The notes beneath the pieces were generated by a model. It saw only the letters and a program-made list of their open reading frames with translations. It was not told the origin of the DNA and did not search any database. A stretch of DNA of 64,000 nucleotides from Regnicoccus_A sp014224355 (GTDB taxonomy: Bacteria; Cyanobacteriota; Cyanobacteriia; PCC-6307; Cyanobiaceae). A program made the position numbers and the translations under genes. Shown in pieces: positions 8,879 to 19,499 of this stretch. Every line of letters starts with the position of its first letter. Positions within the stretch are counted from its first letter, which is position 1. Location: assembly GCF_050920705.1 (NCBI RefSeq), contig NZ_CP154799.1:1860001-1924000 (forward strand), given 5' to 3'.

Positions 8879-11800
8879 TCAGAAGCGGAAGAACAACTGC
8901 AGCTGGCTCTGCCAGCGCCCTTCGGTGTCGAAGGATCCCTGCAGGCCCAGGGTGTCACTGGCCTGGTAGCGCAGGGTGAGCTGGGGGGGATGTCGGTGCG
9001 GTTCGGTGCCGCCAGCACCGAGAAGTTGAAGCGCTCAGTGATGTCGAGGCCCAGCTCCGAGCCCAGCACCAGCTGGGCGGGAGCCCGGCGGGACTCCCGC
9101 CGTGATCCCGACGCATTGCTGCCCACCTCGTTCGCCGACGGGGAGAAGAAGGTGGGGAAAATCGAGAAACTCACCCGCTGGCCGAAGGCGTTGCTGAGGG
9201 TCCCGATCAGTGGCGAGAGCAGCGACTGACCGAAGACCGTGGCCAGGGCCGTCGTGGCGTTGCCGCCGCTCAGACCCGCCAGGGAATTGCCGCCGATCAG
9301 CGCCACCAGCCGCTCTTGCGACAGGGGTGGGGAGCTGCGGATGGTGAGGGATTCCTGGATCCGGTCGGCCGGACCACTGGCGGTCACCACCACCTTGACC
9401 AGATTGAGCTGATCGAGCGGAGTGAAATCCCCCCGGAGGTCGGCGTCGTCGATCCCTCCCCGGCTCCGGCCCACCCTGAGGGTATCCGACACCCTTGTGC
9501 GCAGGGCGATGTCCACATAGGGGATCAGCCCGAGACTCGGGGTGAACACCGCCACGTTGGGGGCGTCGGGATCGAGGGTGAAATTGGTGGTGAACAGGCT
9601 CAGGCGACCACCGAGCAGCCGCACCACACCACTGATGCTGAGGCTGGGGTCGATCGGGCCATTGAGGGCGAGGCTGCCGCCCGTCTTGAAGTTGGCCACC
9701 GGTGGCACCACCACCTCCAGATCCGGGCCGAGGGCGAGGCGCAGGTTGTCCAGACGCAGAAGGGGTACCCGTGGCACCGATTCACGCAGGGACTGGGCCG
9801 TGTCACTCTCCACCTCGGGGCCGAGCAACACCAGGGGTTTCTCGAAGTTCCAGTCTTCCTCCGTCAGCCGCTTCGCCGGCTTCGGTTTGAGGACCCCGTC
9901 GGCGTCTTCCTGGGCCAGGGTCCCGGGCTGACCATTGATCGTGCCCTTGCTCAAGCGCAATTCGCCGCTCAGCTGCGGTCGCAGCAAGCTGCCGCGCAGG
10001 GCCAGGCTGCCGTCGGTGAGCGCGTTGAGGCGGGGCCCGCTGATGCGGGCTTTGCTGATCGTCAGGTTGAGGGGTTGACGCTGGGTGATGTCTTTGAACA
10101 GACCCAGCCCCCCGCTGCCGTCGAGCTCGCCCTGGCTGCCCATGCGGGCCTTGAACTCCTGCACCAGCAACTCTTCGAAATCGAAGAGCACCGTGGCCTG
10201 GAGCTGGCGGATCTCCTGACCGCCGACCACCAGCTCGCCGTCTCGGAAGCGCAGGAAGCCGTTCGCCAGCGGTTGGAGCAGGCTGCCCCGCATCAGCAGC
10301 TCCAGGTCGGCGTTGCCCTTGCGCCATTGCAGTCCTTGTCCCACCAGGGTGCTGATGAAGCGCAGGCCATCGCCGCGGCTTGAGAGCCGCAGCTTCAACC
10401 CCTCCTCGCGGGGATCGAGGGGAATGGTGCCGCTGAGGTCGATGCTGCCGTCGGCCCCTTCGCTGCGCAGGGAGGCCGCCAGGGCCAGGGCTTCCCCTTC
10501 CAGGCTCACATCGGCGTCCTCGAGCCGCAGTGGGATGCCGTTGAGGCTGGCGTTGCTCAGGCTCAGGCTGGTGCGGAATGCGCGCTCACGGGTGCCGGAT
10601 CCCAGCTGATAAGAGCCCTCCAGATTCACCCCCCCACGCAGGCTGTTGGGCACGGGTGTGGCCAGGGCCAGCAGGGTCAGGGGGAGGTTCTCAAGGCTGA
10701 AGCTGCCCTTCCCGCCCTGGATCGGTCCTTGAATGCGCACCCGGAAGGGATCGAGCTCGAGGGCCTGGTCGCGGTCGTCGGCCCGCATCCAGACGTGGCC
10801 CTTGGCGGCCACGTCGAGGTTGAGGCGTTCCAGATCGGCTCCGGTCAGGTTGACGTCGAGATCGACCAGACCACGCAGGTCTTCGAGTTTCATTCGTGAT
10901 CCGGCGGGCCTGGTGGGCCGAAACTCCGCCAGCCTTGCCTGAGCGGCCTGCAGGGCCTGCAACTGGCCATCGATCGAGCCCCCGAGGGTGTCGATCACGA
11001 GTGTGCCCAGATCGCTGGCCCTCCCCCTGGGCTGTGGAGCTTCGCCTCGCCAGATCGTCAGGGCCTGGGCCAACTCCTGGAACAATTGCAGTGGCAATCC
11101 CCGGCCTTCGATGCGGGTGCTCAGACTTCCCCTGCGCTGCCCATCGGCACTGAGGGCCACCGTTCCCCCGGTCAGGGGGGTGAACTCGCCCTTCAGGCGG
11201 AAACGCCCGGCGCTGTAACGGCCGGAGGCGGCCAGCCGCTGCCCGCGCACTCCCATCAGCATCGGCCTCTCCAGGGCCACGCTCCCCTCCATGGCCAGAG
11301 GCTGAAGATCCAGAATCCCCTTGCCGCTGAGCAGACCATCCAGGGCCCTGGGCCTGGCGGGATCCCCCAGGGCCAGGCGCAGGCCCCTGAGGGGGAAGCG
11401 GGACGCCTGCCAGCGGTAGCGACGGGCATCGCCGTTGAAGGTCAGCAGTCCCTGCTGGCGCCGCAGCTCCACCTGGGTGGGCAACCAGGAGCGGTTCAGC
11501 TGTGCCTTCAGGCTTCCCCCCGAGGCAGGGGCAACGGCGTCCAGAGCCAGGTCGCCGCCGCCGCCTGAGCGTGCCGTCAGCCTTCCTTCCCAGGTTTCCA
11601 GCAGTTGCAGCGGCCCCCCGCCGGGCTGACGCACCGACAGCCAGAGGTCGGGCCGCAGGGCCGAGAGGGGTCCGCTCAGGCGGCCCCGGGCACTGAGATC
11701 CCCCTGAAGCGTGGTGCCCAGCAAGGGGCCGATCCGGGCCAGGGCGTAAGGCCTGAGTTGGAGGTTCAGCCCCAGATCACCCGCCACCAGGCCGCGCCGG

Positions 11801-13445
11801 CGCTGCCAGCGAAGGGGGAGGTCGCCGTCGGCACTGAGCTCCGGACTCTCGAAACTCAGCAGACTGAGGCGATTGCTGGACCAGGCCAGATCGGCGCTGA
11901 TGGGCCCGAGCAGCAGGGTGTCCTCCAGGCGGAGTCCGGAGGGGGCGCTCAGCCTGGCTTTCAGGCGTCCGAGGGGACCAGAGCGGTCGCCGTCAGGACC
12001 GGCGCTGGCCTGGAGGTTGAGCAGGGTGGTTCCCTGGCGTTGGAAGGTGGCGCTGAGGGTCGGCTCCCTCAGGCTTCCCCCCAGCAGAAGCCCCCCTCCA
12101 GCCAAGAGTCACGGCCCAGCAGGCCCTGGGCCACTGCTCCGGCAGGTTGCCAGAGGGATGGATGCAGCCTCAGCTGCTGGCTGCGCACATCAAGCCTGGG
12201 CCAGACCTGTCCCTGTGCCGTGAGTTCGGAGCGGCCGGAGCGCGCTTTCAGGCTCTCGAGACGCAGCTGAAGGCTGCGCCGCCAGTCGGCGCGAAACAGG
12301 GCGTTGAACTTCAGCGGTTGGGGGCTGGTGGGGGTTCCTTTGCCCAGGGGGATGTGGCCATCCAGTGCCAGAAGGGGCTGCCGCCAGGGTCCGCGCAACC
12401 CCAGTCCCAGCCGATCGCCGCGCTTGGGATCGTTGGCGGTGAGGCTCAGATCGAAACGGTTACCGGGAACCAGGGAGCCCTTGAGAGTCCCTTGCCAGTT
12501 CGCCATCCGCCAGGGGTCACCCTCCAGCAGGATCCGCTGCCCTCGGCAGCCGAGCGACAGGCGTCTGGCCTGGAGTGGAGCCGGCAGAAGGGGATCACGC
12601 AGCTCGAGTGCGGCCAGGCGCAGGGAACCTCTGCAGCTGGCCTTCCCCTGGCTTCTGCTGAGCTCGAGACGGCCGTTGGCGGTTCCCTTCAGAGCCTGTT
12701 GGCGCGGGGGACGGGCGCGGGGGATCAGCGACGCCAGGGGGGCCAGATCCCAGCGGCGCAGATCAAGGCCAAGCCGAACATCGCCATTGCCCCAGTTCGC
12801 CGACCCCCGCAGCAGGGCACGACCACGGGCCCTGCTGGCCCCAGCGCTGCCCTGAGCCCGCGGCCTGGCCGTGACACGCCAGTCGGCGCTGCGACGGTGC
12901 AACCTCACCTCCCCCCGACCCTGCAGCATGAGGTCGAGATCGCCAGCGCCGAGGCGAAAGCGTGCGGGCTGGTCCAGCAGAAGCTTGAAAGACAGTCTTG
13001 GCGGTGGTTTCGTGCCTGCCGGCCCGAAGACCCAGACCTGTCCCTTGGCGTTCGGGATGAGGTTGAGCTGGGCCCCCCGGGGCCGCAGTTGCAGCACCAG
13101 GGCACGCTCGAGGAGTGTGCCCGCCGGGTCCAGGCTTACCCCAAGCCCTTTCAGGCGCAGGTTGGAGCGGTCGGCCGGCCCGCTCAGCACACGGGTGGGA
13201 CCGATGCTCAGACCCCAGGGCCTCAGCCCCTGATAGGGACCGAGCTGGATCGGGTGGCCAAGCCCACGACCGATCAGGGTTTCCAGCCGGGGCCGCCAGC
13301 TGTCGTAGGCCCAGCGCGCCAGATGATCAGACCCCCACCAGGCTCCCAGCAGGCCTGCGCTTCCCCCCAGGACGGCCGCCAGCAGCAGCTGATTGCGGCG
13401 ACTGCGGGGCTCGGTACCCGTCTCAGGCGAAGGCGGGGACCCCAT
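8879..13445 (-). CDS. tamB: TamB-like translocation/assembly protein, two frameshifts as sequenced
   Basis: A very large envelope protein of the TamB (DUF490) family, which spans the periplasm and links inner and outer membranes for barrel assembly or lipid transport. An N-terminal membrane anchor (about residues 18-38) is followed by more than 1,400 residues of repetitive beta-rich sequence, and the C-terminal third has the conserved DUF490 run with LVKVVVTASGPADRIQESLTI and RLVALIGGNSLAGL. The frame breaks twice at homopolymers: a run of six C at 12091-12096 and seven G at 8983-8989. One added base at each gives one continuous protein of about 1,522 residues ending in QLQLFFRF, a phenylalanine-terminated end like outer-membrane proteins. 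Without repair the second part ends at 8854 in an unrelated basic tail overlapping the ROK gene. ATG 13445 is the start. Confidence 0.85.
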
Positions 13446-13480
13446 CGGCTCGTTGCTGTCACCGCCTGAGGACGCCGCAA

Positions 13481-13486
13481 TATAAA
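13481..13486 (+). promoter_or_regulatory. Putative -10 element of ycf51 promoter
   Basis: TATAAA lies 27 bases before the ATG of the Ycf51-like gene in the divergent gap between tamB (start 13445) and ycf51 (start 13514). No well-spaced -35 hexamer is obvious (TTGCTG at 13453 is too far). Weak call from sequence only. Confidence 0.35.
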
Positions 13487-13513
13487 GGGGTTTCCGCTTC
13501 TGCCCAGGCCGCC

Positions 13514-13981
13514 ATGCCCGTCGATCCGCTGTTGCTCAAAGCCGGACTATGGCTGGGGGCTGCCAGTGGAGTGCTGGCCCTGCTGATGGTGGCGGGATTC
13601 GTGCGGAGCTGGGGAATCCGCTTCCGCCTGGTGGGGGTCACCAGCTTCACGGTCCTGCTTTCCCTGTCCTGCCTCGCTTTTGCCATCAGTTATTCGCCGC
13701 GCACCCAGGTGGAGGGAGCCGTGACGGTGCCGGTGGTCTTCGACAACGGAACCAATCTTGTGGTCGCTGCAGCGCCCCCGGAGCTGTCGAGCGACACCTA
13801 TGGCCCCACGGTGGAGCAGCTGGCCCTCAACCTGCGCGGCAGCGGTCGCAGCAGTGGCGATGGGCTGGTGCATGTGCGCCTGCGGCGGGTCGAGCCTGCC
13901 GGTGCCGGCAGCAGCCGCCCGGTGGTGCTGGCCGAGGCCACCCGCAGCCTCGAGGACGGCACGGTGACCGTGCTGCGCTGA
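13514..13981 (+). CDS. Ycf51-like membrane protein (DUF2518)
   Basis: A 155-residue protein with two N-terminal membrane helices (about residues 7-30 and 40-60) separated by the short SWGIRFRLVGVTSF stretch, followed by a soluble domain of about 95 residues. The helical hairpin with GIRFRLVG resembles Ycf51 (DUF2518), a family found in cyanobacteria and some algal plastids whose function is not known. ATG 13514 is chosen; the open frame runs further upstream across the tamB start but with no homology. It is divergent from tamB and followed 14 bases later by the DUF4332-like gene, so these probably share a transcript. The family call is from memory of the motif and is moderate. Confidence 0.6.
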   Translation: MPVDPLLLKAGLWLGAASGVLALLMVAGFVRSWGIRFRLVGVTSFTVLLSLSCLAFAISYSPRTQVEGAVTVPVVFDNGTNLVVAAAPPELSSDTYGPTVEQLALNLRGSGRSSGDGLVHVRLRRVEPAGAGSSRPVVLAEATRSLEDGTVTVLR

Positions 13982-13995
13982 TCCCCCTGCTGCCG

Positions 13996-14385
13996 ATGCT
14001 TGATGTTCCTCCCCACTTCAGCGCTGAGCAGACCCAGCTGCAGCAGGCAGGCCTGCACGACTGGTCCTCCCTGGCCGCCCTGAGCGATCCGGCCCTGCGG
14101 CGCCTGGCCCGCCACGGAGCTTCCGAGCAGCGGCTGATCAGGTTGCGCGCCCAGGCTCGCCTGATCAGCGAGCTGGGTCTGGCCGCCGAGCAGGCCGCTC
14201 TGCTGCTGCATGCAGGCTTGGCCAGTTCCTCGGCTCTGGCTGAGGCCTCCCCCCAGCAGGCCCACCGCCAGCTCGGCCGCCTGCAGCGCTCGCTGATCGG
14301 ATCCGCCCTGCCGGTGCCCACCCTTCCCGAGGTGCGCGCCTGGATCGCCACGGCCCGGCGGGCCTCCGGTCGCCCGGCAAACTGA
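13996..14385 (+). CDS. DUF4332-like helix-hairpin-helix protein
   Basis: A 129-residue, helical, arginine- and alanine-rich protein with two similar halves (AGLHDWSSLAALSDPALRRL and AGLASSSALAEASPQQAHRQ), each resembling helix-hairpin-helix units of the DUF4332 type, where a buried repeat (AGL...L..ASP..L..L) is typical. DNA or nucleotide binding is possible but unproven. No signal peptide. ATG 13996 (MLDVPPHF) is chosen, 14 bases after the ycf51 stop. The family match is from pattern only. Confidence 0.5.
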   Translation: MLDVPPHFSAEQTQLQQAGLHDWSSLAALSDPALRRLARHGASEQRLIRLRAQARLISELGLAAEQAALLLHAGLASSSALAEASPQQAHRQLGRLQRSLIGSALPVPTLPEVRAWIATARRASGRPAN

Positions 14386-14453
14386 CCAGGATCTCTCCAT
14401 CCAGACGCCGGCAGCCCCTCAAATGGAATGATCCCCCGAGTGGAGGACGTTTC

Positions 14454-14780
14454 TTGCCCTTGCCTTCTCTCCCCGGACGACAACGCCCACTCCAGCCAGC
14501 AGTGAGACGACTGGCCTTCACCTGCTTCGCGGTGCTTCTCAGCGCTGCCCTTCCCCTGCCTCCGCTGCAGGCCGCCTCACCCCTGCTGGAGTCGGTCAAG
14601 CAGAATCCGCAGCTGGCCAAGCGTCTCTGCGACGACCTTCGGCAGCTCAACGGACGCGGGGTGACCTCCAAATCACCGGAAGCGATTGCGATGGTGGCCA
14701 AGAGCCAGGGGCTGAACTCCACCGATGCCGAGATTCTCACCACCTATGTGGTGGGCCTGCACTGTCCCGACGTGCGCTGA
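14454..14780 (+). CDS. Small secreted protein, unknown function
   Basis: A 108-residue protein with an N-terminal signal peptide or anchor (RRLAFTCFAVLLSAALPLPPLQAA, cleavage likely after LQAA about residue 41). The mature part of about 65 residues contains two cysteines (in LCDDL and GLHCPD) that could form a disulfide in the periplasm, and ends HCPDVR. I do not recognise a named family. It stands between the DUF4332-like gene and the CocE-like hydrolase with a 36-base gap to the latter. A shorter start within MPLPSLPG... cannot be excluded. Confidence 0.6.
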   Translation: MPLPSLPGRQRPLQPAVRRLAFTCFAVLLSAALPLPPLQAASPLLESVKQNPQLAKRLCDDLRQLNGRGVTSKSPEAIAMVAKSQGLNSTDAEILTTYVVGLHCPDVR

Positions 14781-14816
14781 GTCTTCCAGCTGGACACCGA
14801 AGTTCTCGAGGATTGG

Positions 14817-16361
14817 ATGCCCTGCCCTGACGGGGTGTTGCTGGCGACCCGAGTCTGGAAACCGACGCAGCCGGGCCGTTGGCCCCTGCTGCTCATGCGA
14901 CAGCCCTACGGGCGGGCGATCGCGTCCACTGTCACCTATGCCCATCCACGCTGGTACGCCAGCCAGGGCTATGCGGTGGCGGTGCAGGACGTGCGTGGGC
15001 GGGGGGCGTCCCAGGGAGAATTCAGGGGGTTTGCCCAGGAGGCTGCCGATGGCGGCTTGGCCCTGGCCTGGGCCCGCACCCTTCCCTATGCCAATGGACG
15101 GGTGGGAACCTATGGGTTTTCCTACCAGGGGCTCAGCCAGCTGTTGCTCAGCCCGGGAAGTCCGCTTCCCGATGCCCTGGCACCAGCGATGGCCGGTCTT
15201 GACGAACGGCTGCACTGGGCCAGCGAGGGGGGCGCCCACTGGTGGGGACTGGGCCTCGGCTGGGCGCTTCAGCTGGCGGCTGAAACCATGCGCCGCGCCG
15301 GGGACCCGAGCGCCTGGCATCGCATCCGCCGCAGCCTGCAGGACGGCACCTTTCCCACCGATGGCCTGGCCCTGCTGGAGTGCCATGACCCGGGGGGGAT
15401 GGGGCTGGGCTGGTTACGGCTGGATCCTGGCCAGCCCCAGGGCTGGCGGCGGCATGAGCCTCCCGAAGCCCTCTTCCGCCAGCCGATGCTGCTGGTGGGG
15501 GGCTGGCATGATCCCCACCTGTCGGGGGTGCTGGATCTGCTGGCCCGTGGCCGCGCCGCGGGCGCTGATCCCTGGGTGCGGATCGGGGCCTGGAGCCACC
15601 TGAACTGGAGCGGGGGACTCGATCGCCTGCAGCTGAGCTTCTTTGATCGGCACCTGCGGGGGAGGGAGGGACTGGAGGTTCATCCGAAGGAGGCGATCGC
15701 CGATCTGGGCAGCGGTCAGTGGCAGGGCCTGAGCGACGCCGGCAGCGGTCGACGGGACTGGGCCCTGGCCAGCGGGGGCCTGGCCGCCATTGACGCCGAC
15801 GAAGGTCGCCTGCTCGCGGATGGCGACGGAGGAGGTGCCCTCTGGTTCGTTCACGACCCGTGGCGGCCGGTCCCGGGACGGGGGGGACACCTGGGGCTCG
15901 ACGCCGGCCTGGTGGCCCGCACGGATCTCGATGCCCGCTCCGATGTGGCCTGCTTCACCACGGCCCCCCTGGATGAGCCGCTGCAGCTGGCGGGGCGGCC
16001 TGAGCTTGAGCTGGAGATCTGCGCTGATCAGGACGGTTTCGATCTCTGTGGAGCTCTCTCGGTGATCCGCCGGGGAACGTCCTGGCAACTGAGCACGGGT
16101 GTGGCGCGCTTCCTCGGCCCCCACTGCCGTCGCAGGCAGCGGCGGCGCCTCAGCCTTCAGCCTCTGGTGGCCACCATCTCCGCCGGGGAACGGCTGCGGC
16201 TGTCCCTGGCCGCTTCAGCCTGGCCCCAGGTGGCGGTCAACCCGGGCACAGGCGAGTGTCCGCTGGGTCCTGTGGGCCCGGCCCACCGGGTGATCACCCT
16301 CGAACTGCACCTGGCCGATGCCCACCTGCGCCTGCTGCCGCTTGATCCTGGGGCAGACTGA
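14817..16361 (+). CDS. CocE/NonD-family serine hydrolase (X-Pro dipeptidyl-peptidase-like)
   Basis: A 514-residue protein of the S15 CocE/NonD family, alpha/beta hydrolases acting on esters, beta-lactam precursors or Xaa-Pro peptides. The N-terminal catalytic domain begins MPCPDGVLLATRVWKP, has VAVQDVRGRGASQGEF and the nucleophile elbow GTYGFSYQGLSQ (Ser about residue 101). The WHDPHLSGVLDL segment probably carries the catalytic Asp and WSHLNW the His. The C-terminal third is a jelly-roll (PepX_C-like) domain, with PLQLAGRPELELEI. No signal peptide, so likely cytoplasmic. The true substrate is unknown. Confidence 0.8.
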   Translation: MPCPDGVLLATRVWKPTQPGRWPLLLMRQPYGRAIASTVTYAHPRWYASQGYAVAVQDVRGRGASQGEFRGFAQEAADGGLALAWARTLPYANGRVGTYGFSYQGLSQLLLSPGSPLPDALAPAMAGLDERLHWASEGGAHWWGLGLGWALQLAAETMRRAGDPSAWHRIRRSLQDGTFPTDGLALLECHDPGGMGLGWLRLDPGQPQGWRRHEPPEALFRQPMLLVGGWHDPHLSGVLDLLARGRAAGADPWVRIGAWSHLNWSGGLDRLQLSFFDRHLRGREGLEVHPKEAIADLGSGQWQGLSDAGSGRRDWALASGGLAAIDADEGRLLADGDGGGALWFVHDPWRPVPGRGGHLGLDAGLVARTDLDARSDVACFTTAPLDEPLQLAGRPELELEICADQDGFDLCGALSVIRRGTSWQLSTGVARFLGPHCRRRQRRRLSLQPLVATISAGERLRLSLAASAWPQVAVNPGTGECPLGPVGPAHRVITLELHLADAHLRLLPLDPGAD

Positions 16362-16389
16362 CGCGAGCCTGCTGTTCTCAGTCATCTCC

Positions 16390-17106
16390 ATGAACCTGCG
16401 TGTCCCTCTGCTGGCGATGGCCCTGGCTGCTGGCTTGCATGGGGGTCCCTCGTTGGCCACCTCCGCCCTGCCTCCGGCCCAGGCCCGCGCGGCCGGTCAG
16501 GTGTTGCTCGATGCCCTGAAACGCCAGGACAGTCAGGCCGTCTTCGATCGCCTGGCCCCTGATCTGAGGAAGCTCACCACGGTGGAGCGTGTTCGCCAAC
16601 GACTGCGCGAACAGGGACCGATCCTCGGCAGCCGGATCACTGAGGTGTCTTCGGGTGTGGATGACAGCACCGTGGAGGCGGAGCTGAGGGGATCCTCCGG
16701 CAGCCGGCCCCTGGTGCTGGTGCTTGATGGCCAAGGACGACTCCTGGGCTGGGAACTGGATCAGCAGGACAAGCCGATCAAGCAGATCGCCACCACCTTC
16801 ATCACCGCCCTCAGCGAGGGTCGTGTGGTGGATGCCCGCAGTCTGCTGATCCGCGAGCTTCAGGAGGAGATCACGCCCCAGGACCTCCTCAACCGCTGGA
16901 AGGATCTCGAGAAACTCACGGGTTCGTTTCAGCGCCTGCGCGGCACCGTGGTGGCCAGTGAAGGTGGTCCCCAGCAGCTGGTGCTCGTCACCACCCAGTT
17001 TCAGAGGGTCACCGACAACCTCTTCGTGATCTTTGATCCGGAGGGTCACATCATCGGCATCGACTTCCCCGAGGACCCGGAGCGCCCAGGCGTTCCCCTG
17101 CCCTGA
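16390..17106 (+). CDS. Secreted DUF3887-type protein
   Basis: A 238-residue protein with a signal peptide (LRVPLLAMALAAGLHGGPSLATSA, cleavage about residue 24) and two copies of an alpha+beta unit in which a helical ARAAGQVLLDALKRQDSQAVFDRL-type segment is followed by strands. The second unit starts at IKQIATTFITALSEGRVVDARS. This layout matches DUF3887 proteins, an NTF2-like fold of unknown role found in secreted proteins. It stands 28 bases after the CocE-like gene and 57 bases before glgB. The family is likely, the function unknown. Confidence 0.6.
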   Translation: MNLRVPLLAMALAAGLHGGPSLATSALPPAQARAAGQVLLDALKRQDSQAVFDRLAPDLRKLTTVERVRQRLREQGPILGSRITEVSSGVDDSTVEAELRGSSGSRPLVLVLDGQGRLLGWELDQQDKPIKQIATTFITALSEGRVVDARSLLIRELQEEITPQDLLNRWKDLEKLTGSFQRLRGTVVASEGGPQQLVLVTTQFQRVTDNLFVIFDPEGHIIGIDFPEDPERPGVPLP

Positions 17107-17163
17107 CCCAGGGAGGCGGCAGGAACGGCGGGCCTAAGCTCCCCTTCCGCCTGCCGTTGATCG

Positions 17164-19473
17164 ATGCCTTCCACCAGCCTCGAATGGATGGTCCAAGACG
17201 GGCAGAGGCTTCAGGACTGCCGGCACGATCATCCTTTCGCCGTGCTGGGGCCCCAGCCCCACGGCGAAGGATGGGTGGTGCGGGCCTGGATGCCGGAGGC
17301 CAGCCAGGTGCACCTCCTGCTCGACGGCCAGATCCTGCCCATGGCCACACCCCACCATCCCTGGGTGTTCGAAGCAGAGCTGAGCGCCGATCCCGGTCGG
17401 CGCTACCAGTACAGGGTGCAGCGCGGTGGCATCGAGCACCAGCAACACGATCCCTGGGCCTTCCGTGAGGAATGGATGGGCGAGCTCGATCGCCATCTGT
17501 TCGCCGAGGGCAACCACCATCACATCTGGCGCCGCCTCGGCGCCCATCCCTGTGAGCGCGAGGGCATCGCCGGTGTGCAGTTCGCCCTCTGGGCCCCCAA
17601 TGCCCGCAGCGTGGCCCTGCTGGGCGAATTCAACAGCTGGGATGGCCGTCATCACCCGATGCAGCTGCGCATTGGGGGAATCTGGGAACTGTTCGTCCCC
17701 GGTCTCACGACCGGCACGCTCTACAAATACGAGGTGCGCTCCCCCGAGGGCCACTGTTATCAGAAAGCGGATCCCTACGGCTTTCAGCACGAAGTCCGCC
17801 CCCAGACCGGTTCGGTGGTCACCCAGCTGGGCCAGTACCGCTGGGGCGACCAGGCCTGGCTGGCCGAGCGCGACAGCCGCGACCCCCTCAATCAGCCGAT
17901 CTCGGTCTACGAACTGCACCTGGGCAGCTGGATGCATGGCCCGGCTGATCAGCCCTACATCGAGGCCGATGGCAGCCCGCGCCCGCCCGTGGCTGCCGCC
18001 GATCTCAAACCCGGCGCACGGCTGCTCACCTATCCCGAGCTGGCCGACCGGTTGATTCCCTATGTGAAGGAGCGGGGTTTCACCCACATCGAGCTGATGC
18101 CGATCGCCGAGCATCCCTTCGACGGCTCCTGGGGGTACCAGGTGACGGGCTTCTACGCCCCCACCAGCCGCTTCGGGCCGCCGGATGAATTCCGTGCCTT
18201 CGTGGACCGGTGCCACGCCGAAGGCCTTGGGGTGATCCTCGACTGGGTGCCTGGCCACTTCCCCAAGGACAGCCATGGCCTGGCCTTCTTCGATGGCTGC
18301 CACCTCTACGAGCATGCCGATCCCCGCATCGGCGAGCACAAGGAATGGGGAACGCTGATCTTCAATTACAGCCGCAACGAGGTGCGCAACTTCCTCGTGG
18401 CGAATCTGGTCTATTGGTTCGAGGAGTTTCACCTCGACGGCATCCGCGTGGATGCGGTGGCGTCCATGCTCTACCGCGATTACCTGCGCCCCGATGGCGA
18501 ATGGCTGGCCAACGAGGAGGGCGGCCGTGAAAACCTCGAGGCGGTGCGCTTTCTGCAGCAGGCCAATTCAGTGCTGTTCCACCACTTCCCCGGTGCCCTC
18601 TCGATCGCCGAGGAATCCACCACCTGGCCAATGGTGACCAAGCCCACCGACATGGGTGGCCTCGGCTTCAACCTCAAGTGGAACATGGGCTGGATGCACG
18701 ACATGCTCGATTATTTCGAGCTGGATCCCTGGTTCCGCCAGTTCCACCAGAACAATGTCACGTTCTCGATCATGTACCACTACACCGAGAACTTCATGCT
18801 TGCCCTCAGCCATGATGAAGTGGTGCATGGCAAGAGCCACCTGTTGCACAAGATGCCAGGTGACGACTGGCAAAAGTTCGCCAATGTGCGCGCTCTGCTC
18901 GCCTACATGTGGACCCACCCGGGCAAGAAGACGATCTTCATGGGCATGGAGTTCGGCCAGCGCTCGGAATGGAACGTCTGGGGCGATCTGCAGTGGGACC
19001 TGCTGCAGTACGAGGCCCACCAGGGGCTGCGCAATCTGGTCGACGATCTCAACCGTTTCTATCGCGAGGAGCCGGCACTCTGGAGGGAGGATTTCGACCA
19101 CTACGGCTTCCAGTGGATCGACTGCAGCGACAGCCGCCATTCGGTGATCAGCTTCATGCGTCGGGAAACCCTTACGGGTCGCTGGGTGGTTGTGGTGGCC
19201 AACTTCACCCCCCAGAGCCATTCCCATTACCGGGTGGGGGTGCCGATGGAGGGCTACTACGCCGAAGTCTTCAATACCGATGGCAGCCGCTATGGCGGCA
19301 GCAACCTCGGCAATCTGGGGGGCAAATTCACCGAGGAGTGGGCGCTCCATGGCTACAGCCAGTCGCTCGACCTCTGCCTGCCGCCTCTGAGCGTGCTGGT
19401 GCTGCAGCGCGACCCGGTTCGCAGCCAGCCCCTCTGTGACGAAGCCACCGAAACAGGCGGTGCGCTCGGGTAG
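17164..19473 (+). CDS. glgB: 1,4-alpha-glucan branching enzyme
   Basis: GlgB forms alpha-1,6 branches in glycogen. The 769-residue protein has an extra N-terminal carbohydrate-binding domain, a CBM48 domain (FALWAPNARSVALLGEFNSWD), and a GH13 TIM barrel with HIELMPIAEHPFDGSWGYQ, the nucleophile region DGIRVDAVASMLYRDY, the acid/base region SIAEESTTWPMV, and the LALSHDEVVHGK segment carrying the last Asp. The C-terminal beta domain ends LSVLVLQR. Length and layout are standard. ATG 17164 is the first good start. It leads a run with hemE 26 bases downstream. Confidence 0.96.
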   Translation: MPSTSLEWMVQDGQRLQDCRHDHPFAVLGPQPHGEGWVVRAWMPEASQVHLLLDGQILPMATPHHPWVFEAELSADPGRRYQYRVQRGGIEHQQHDPWAFREEWMGELDRHLFAEGNHHHIWRRLGAHPCEREGIAGVQFALWAPNARSVALLGEFNSWDGRHHPMQLRIGGIWELFVPGLTTGTLYKYEVRSPEGHCYQKADPYGFQHEVRPQTGSVVTQLGQYRWGDQAWLAERDSRDPLNQPISVYELHLGSWMHGPADQPYIEADGSPRPPVAAADLKPGARLLTYPELADRLIPYVKERGFTHIELMPIAEHPFDGSWGYQVTGFYAPTSRFGPPDEFRAFVDRCHAEGLGVILDWVPGHFPKDSHGLAFFDGCHLYEHADPRIGEHKEWGTLIFNYSRNEVRNFLVANLVYWFEEFHLDGIRVDAVASMLYRDYLRPDGEWLANEEGGRENLEAVRFLQQANSVLFHHFPGALSIAEESTTWPMVTKPTDMGGLGFNLKWNMGWMHDMLDYFELDPWFRQFHQNNVTFSIMYHYTENFMLALSHDEVVHGKSHLLHKMPGDDWQKFANVRALLAYMWTHPGKKTIFMGMEFGQRSEWNVWGDLQWDLLQYEAHQGLRNLVDDLNRFYREEPALWREDFDHYGFQWIDCSDSRHSVISFMRRETLTGRWVVVVANFTPQSHSHYRVGVPMEGYYAEVFNTDGSRYGGSNLGNLGGKFTEEWALHGYSQSLDLCLPPLSVLVLQRDPVRSQPLCDEATETGGALG

Positions 19474-19499
19474 GTTCGCCCCTGGCATTCCCTTCACCC

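Noticed and set aside
12069..12105. tamB read as two adjacent genes
   Set aside because: The overlap is exactly a homopolymer and the C-terminal part begins inside a repeat; one continuous TamB is better.
12147..13469. 440-residue plus-strand frame
   Set aside because: Antisense of tamB; beta-repeat coding strand gives long open shadows.
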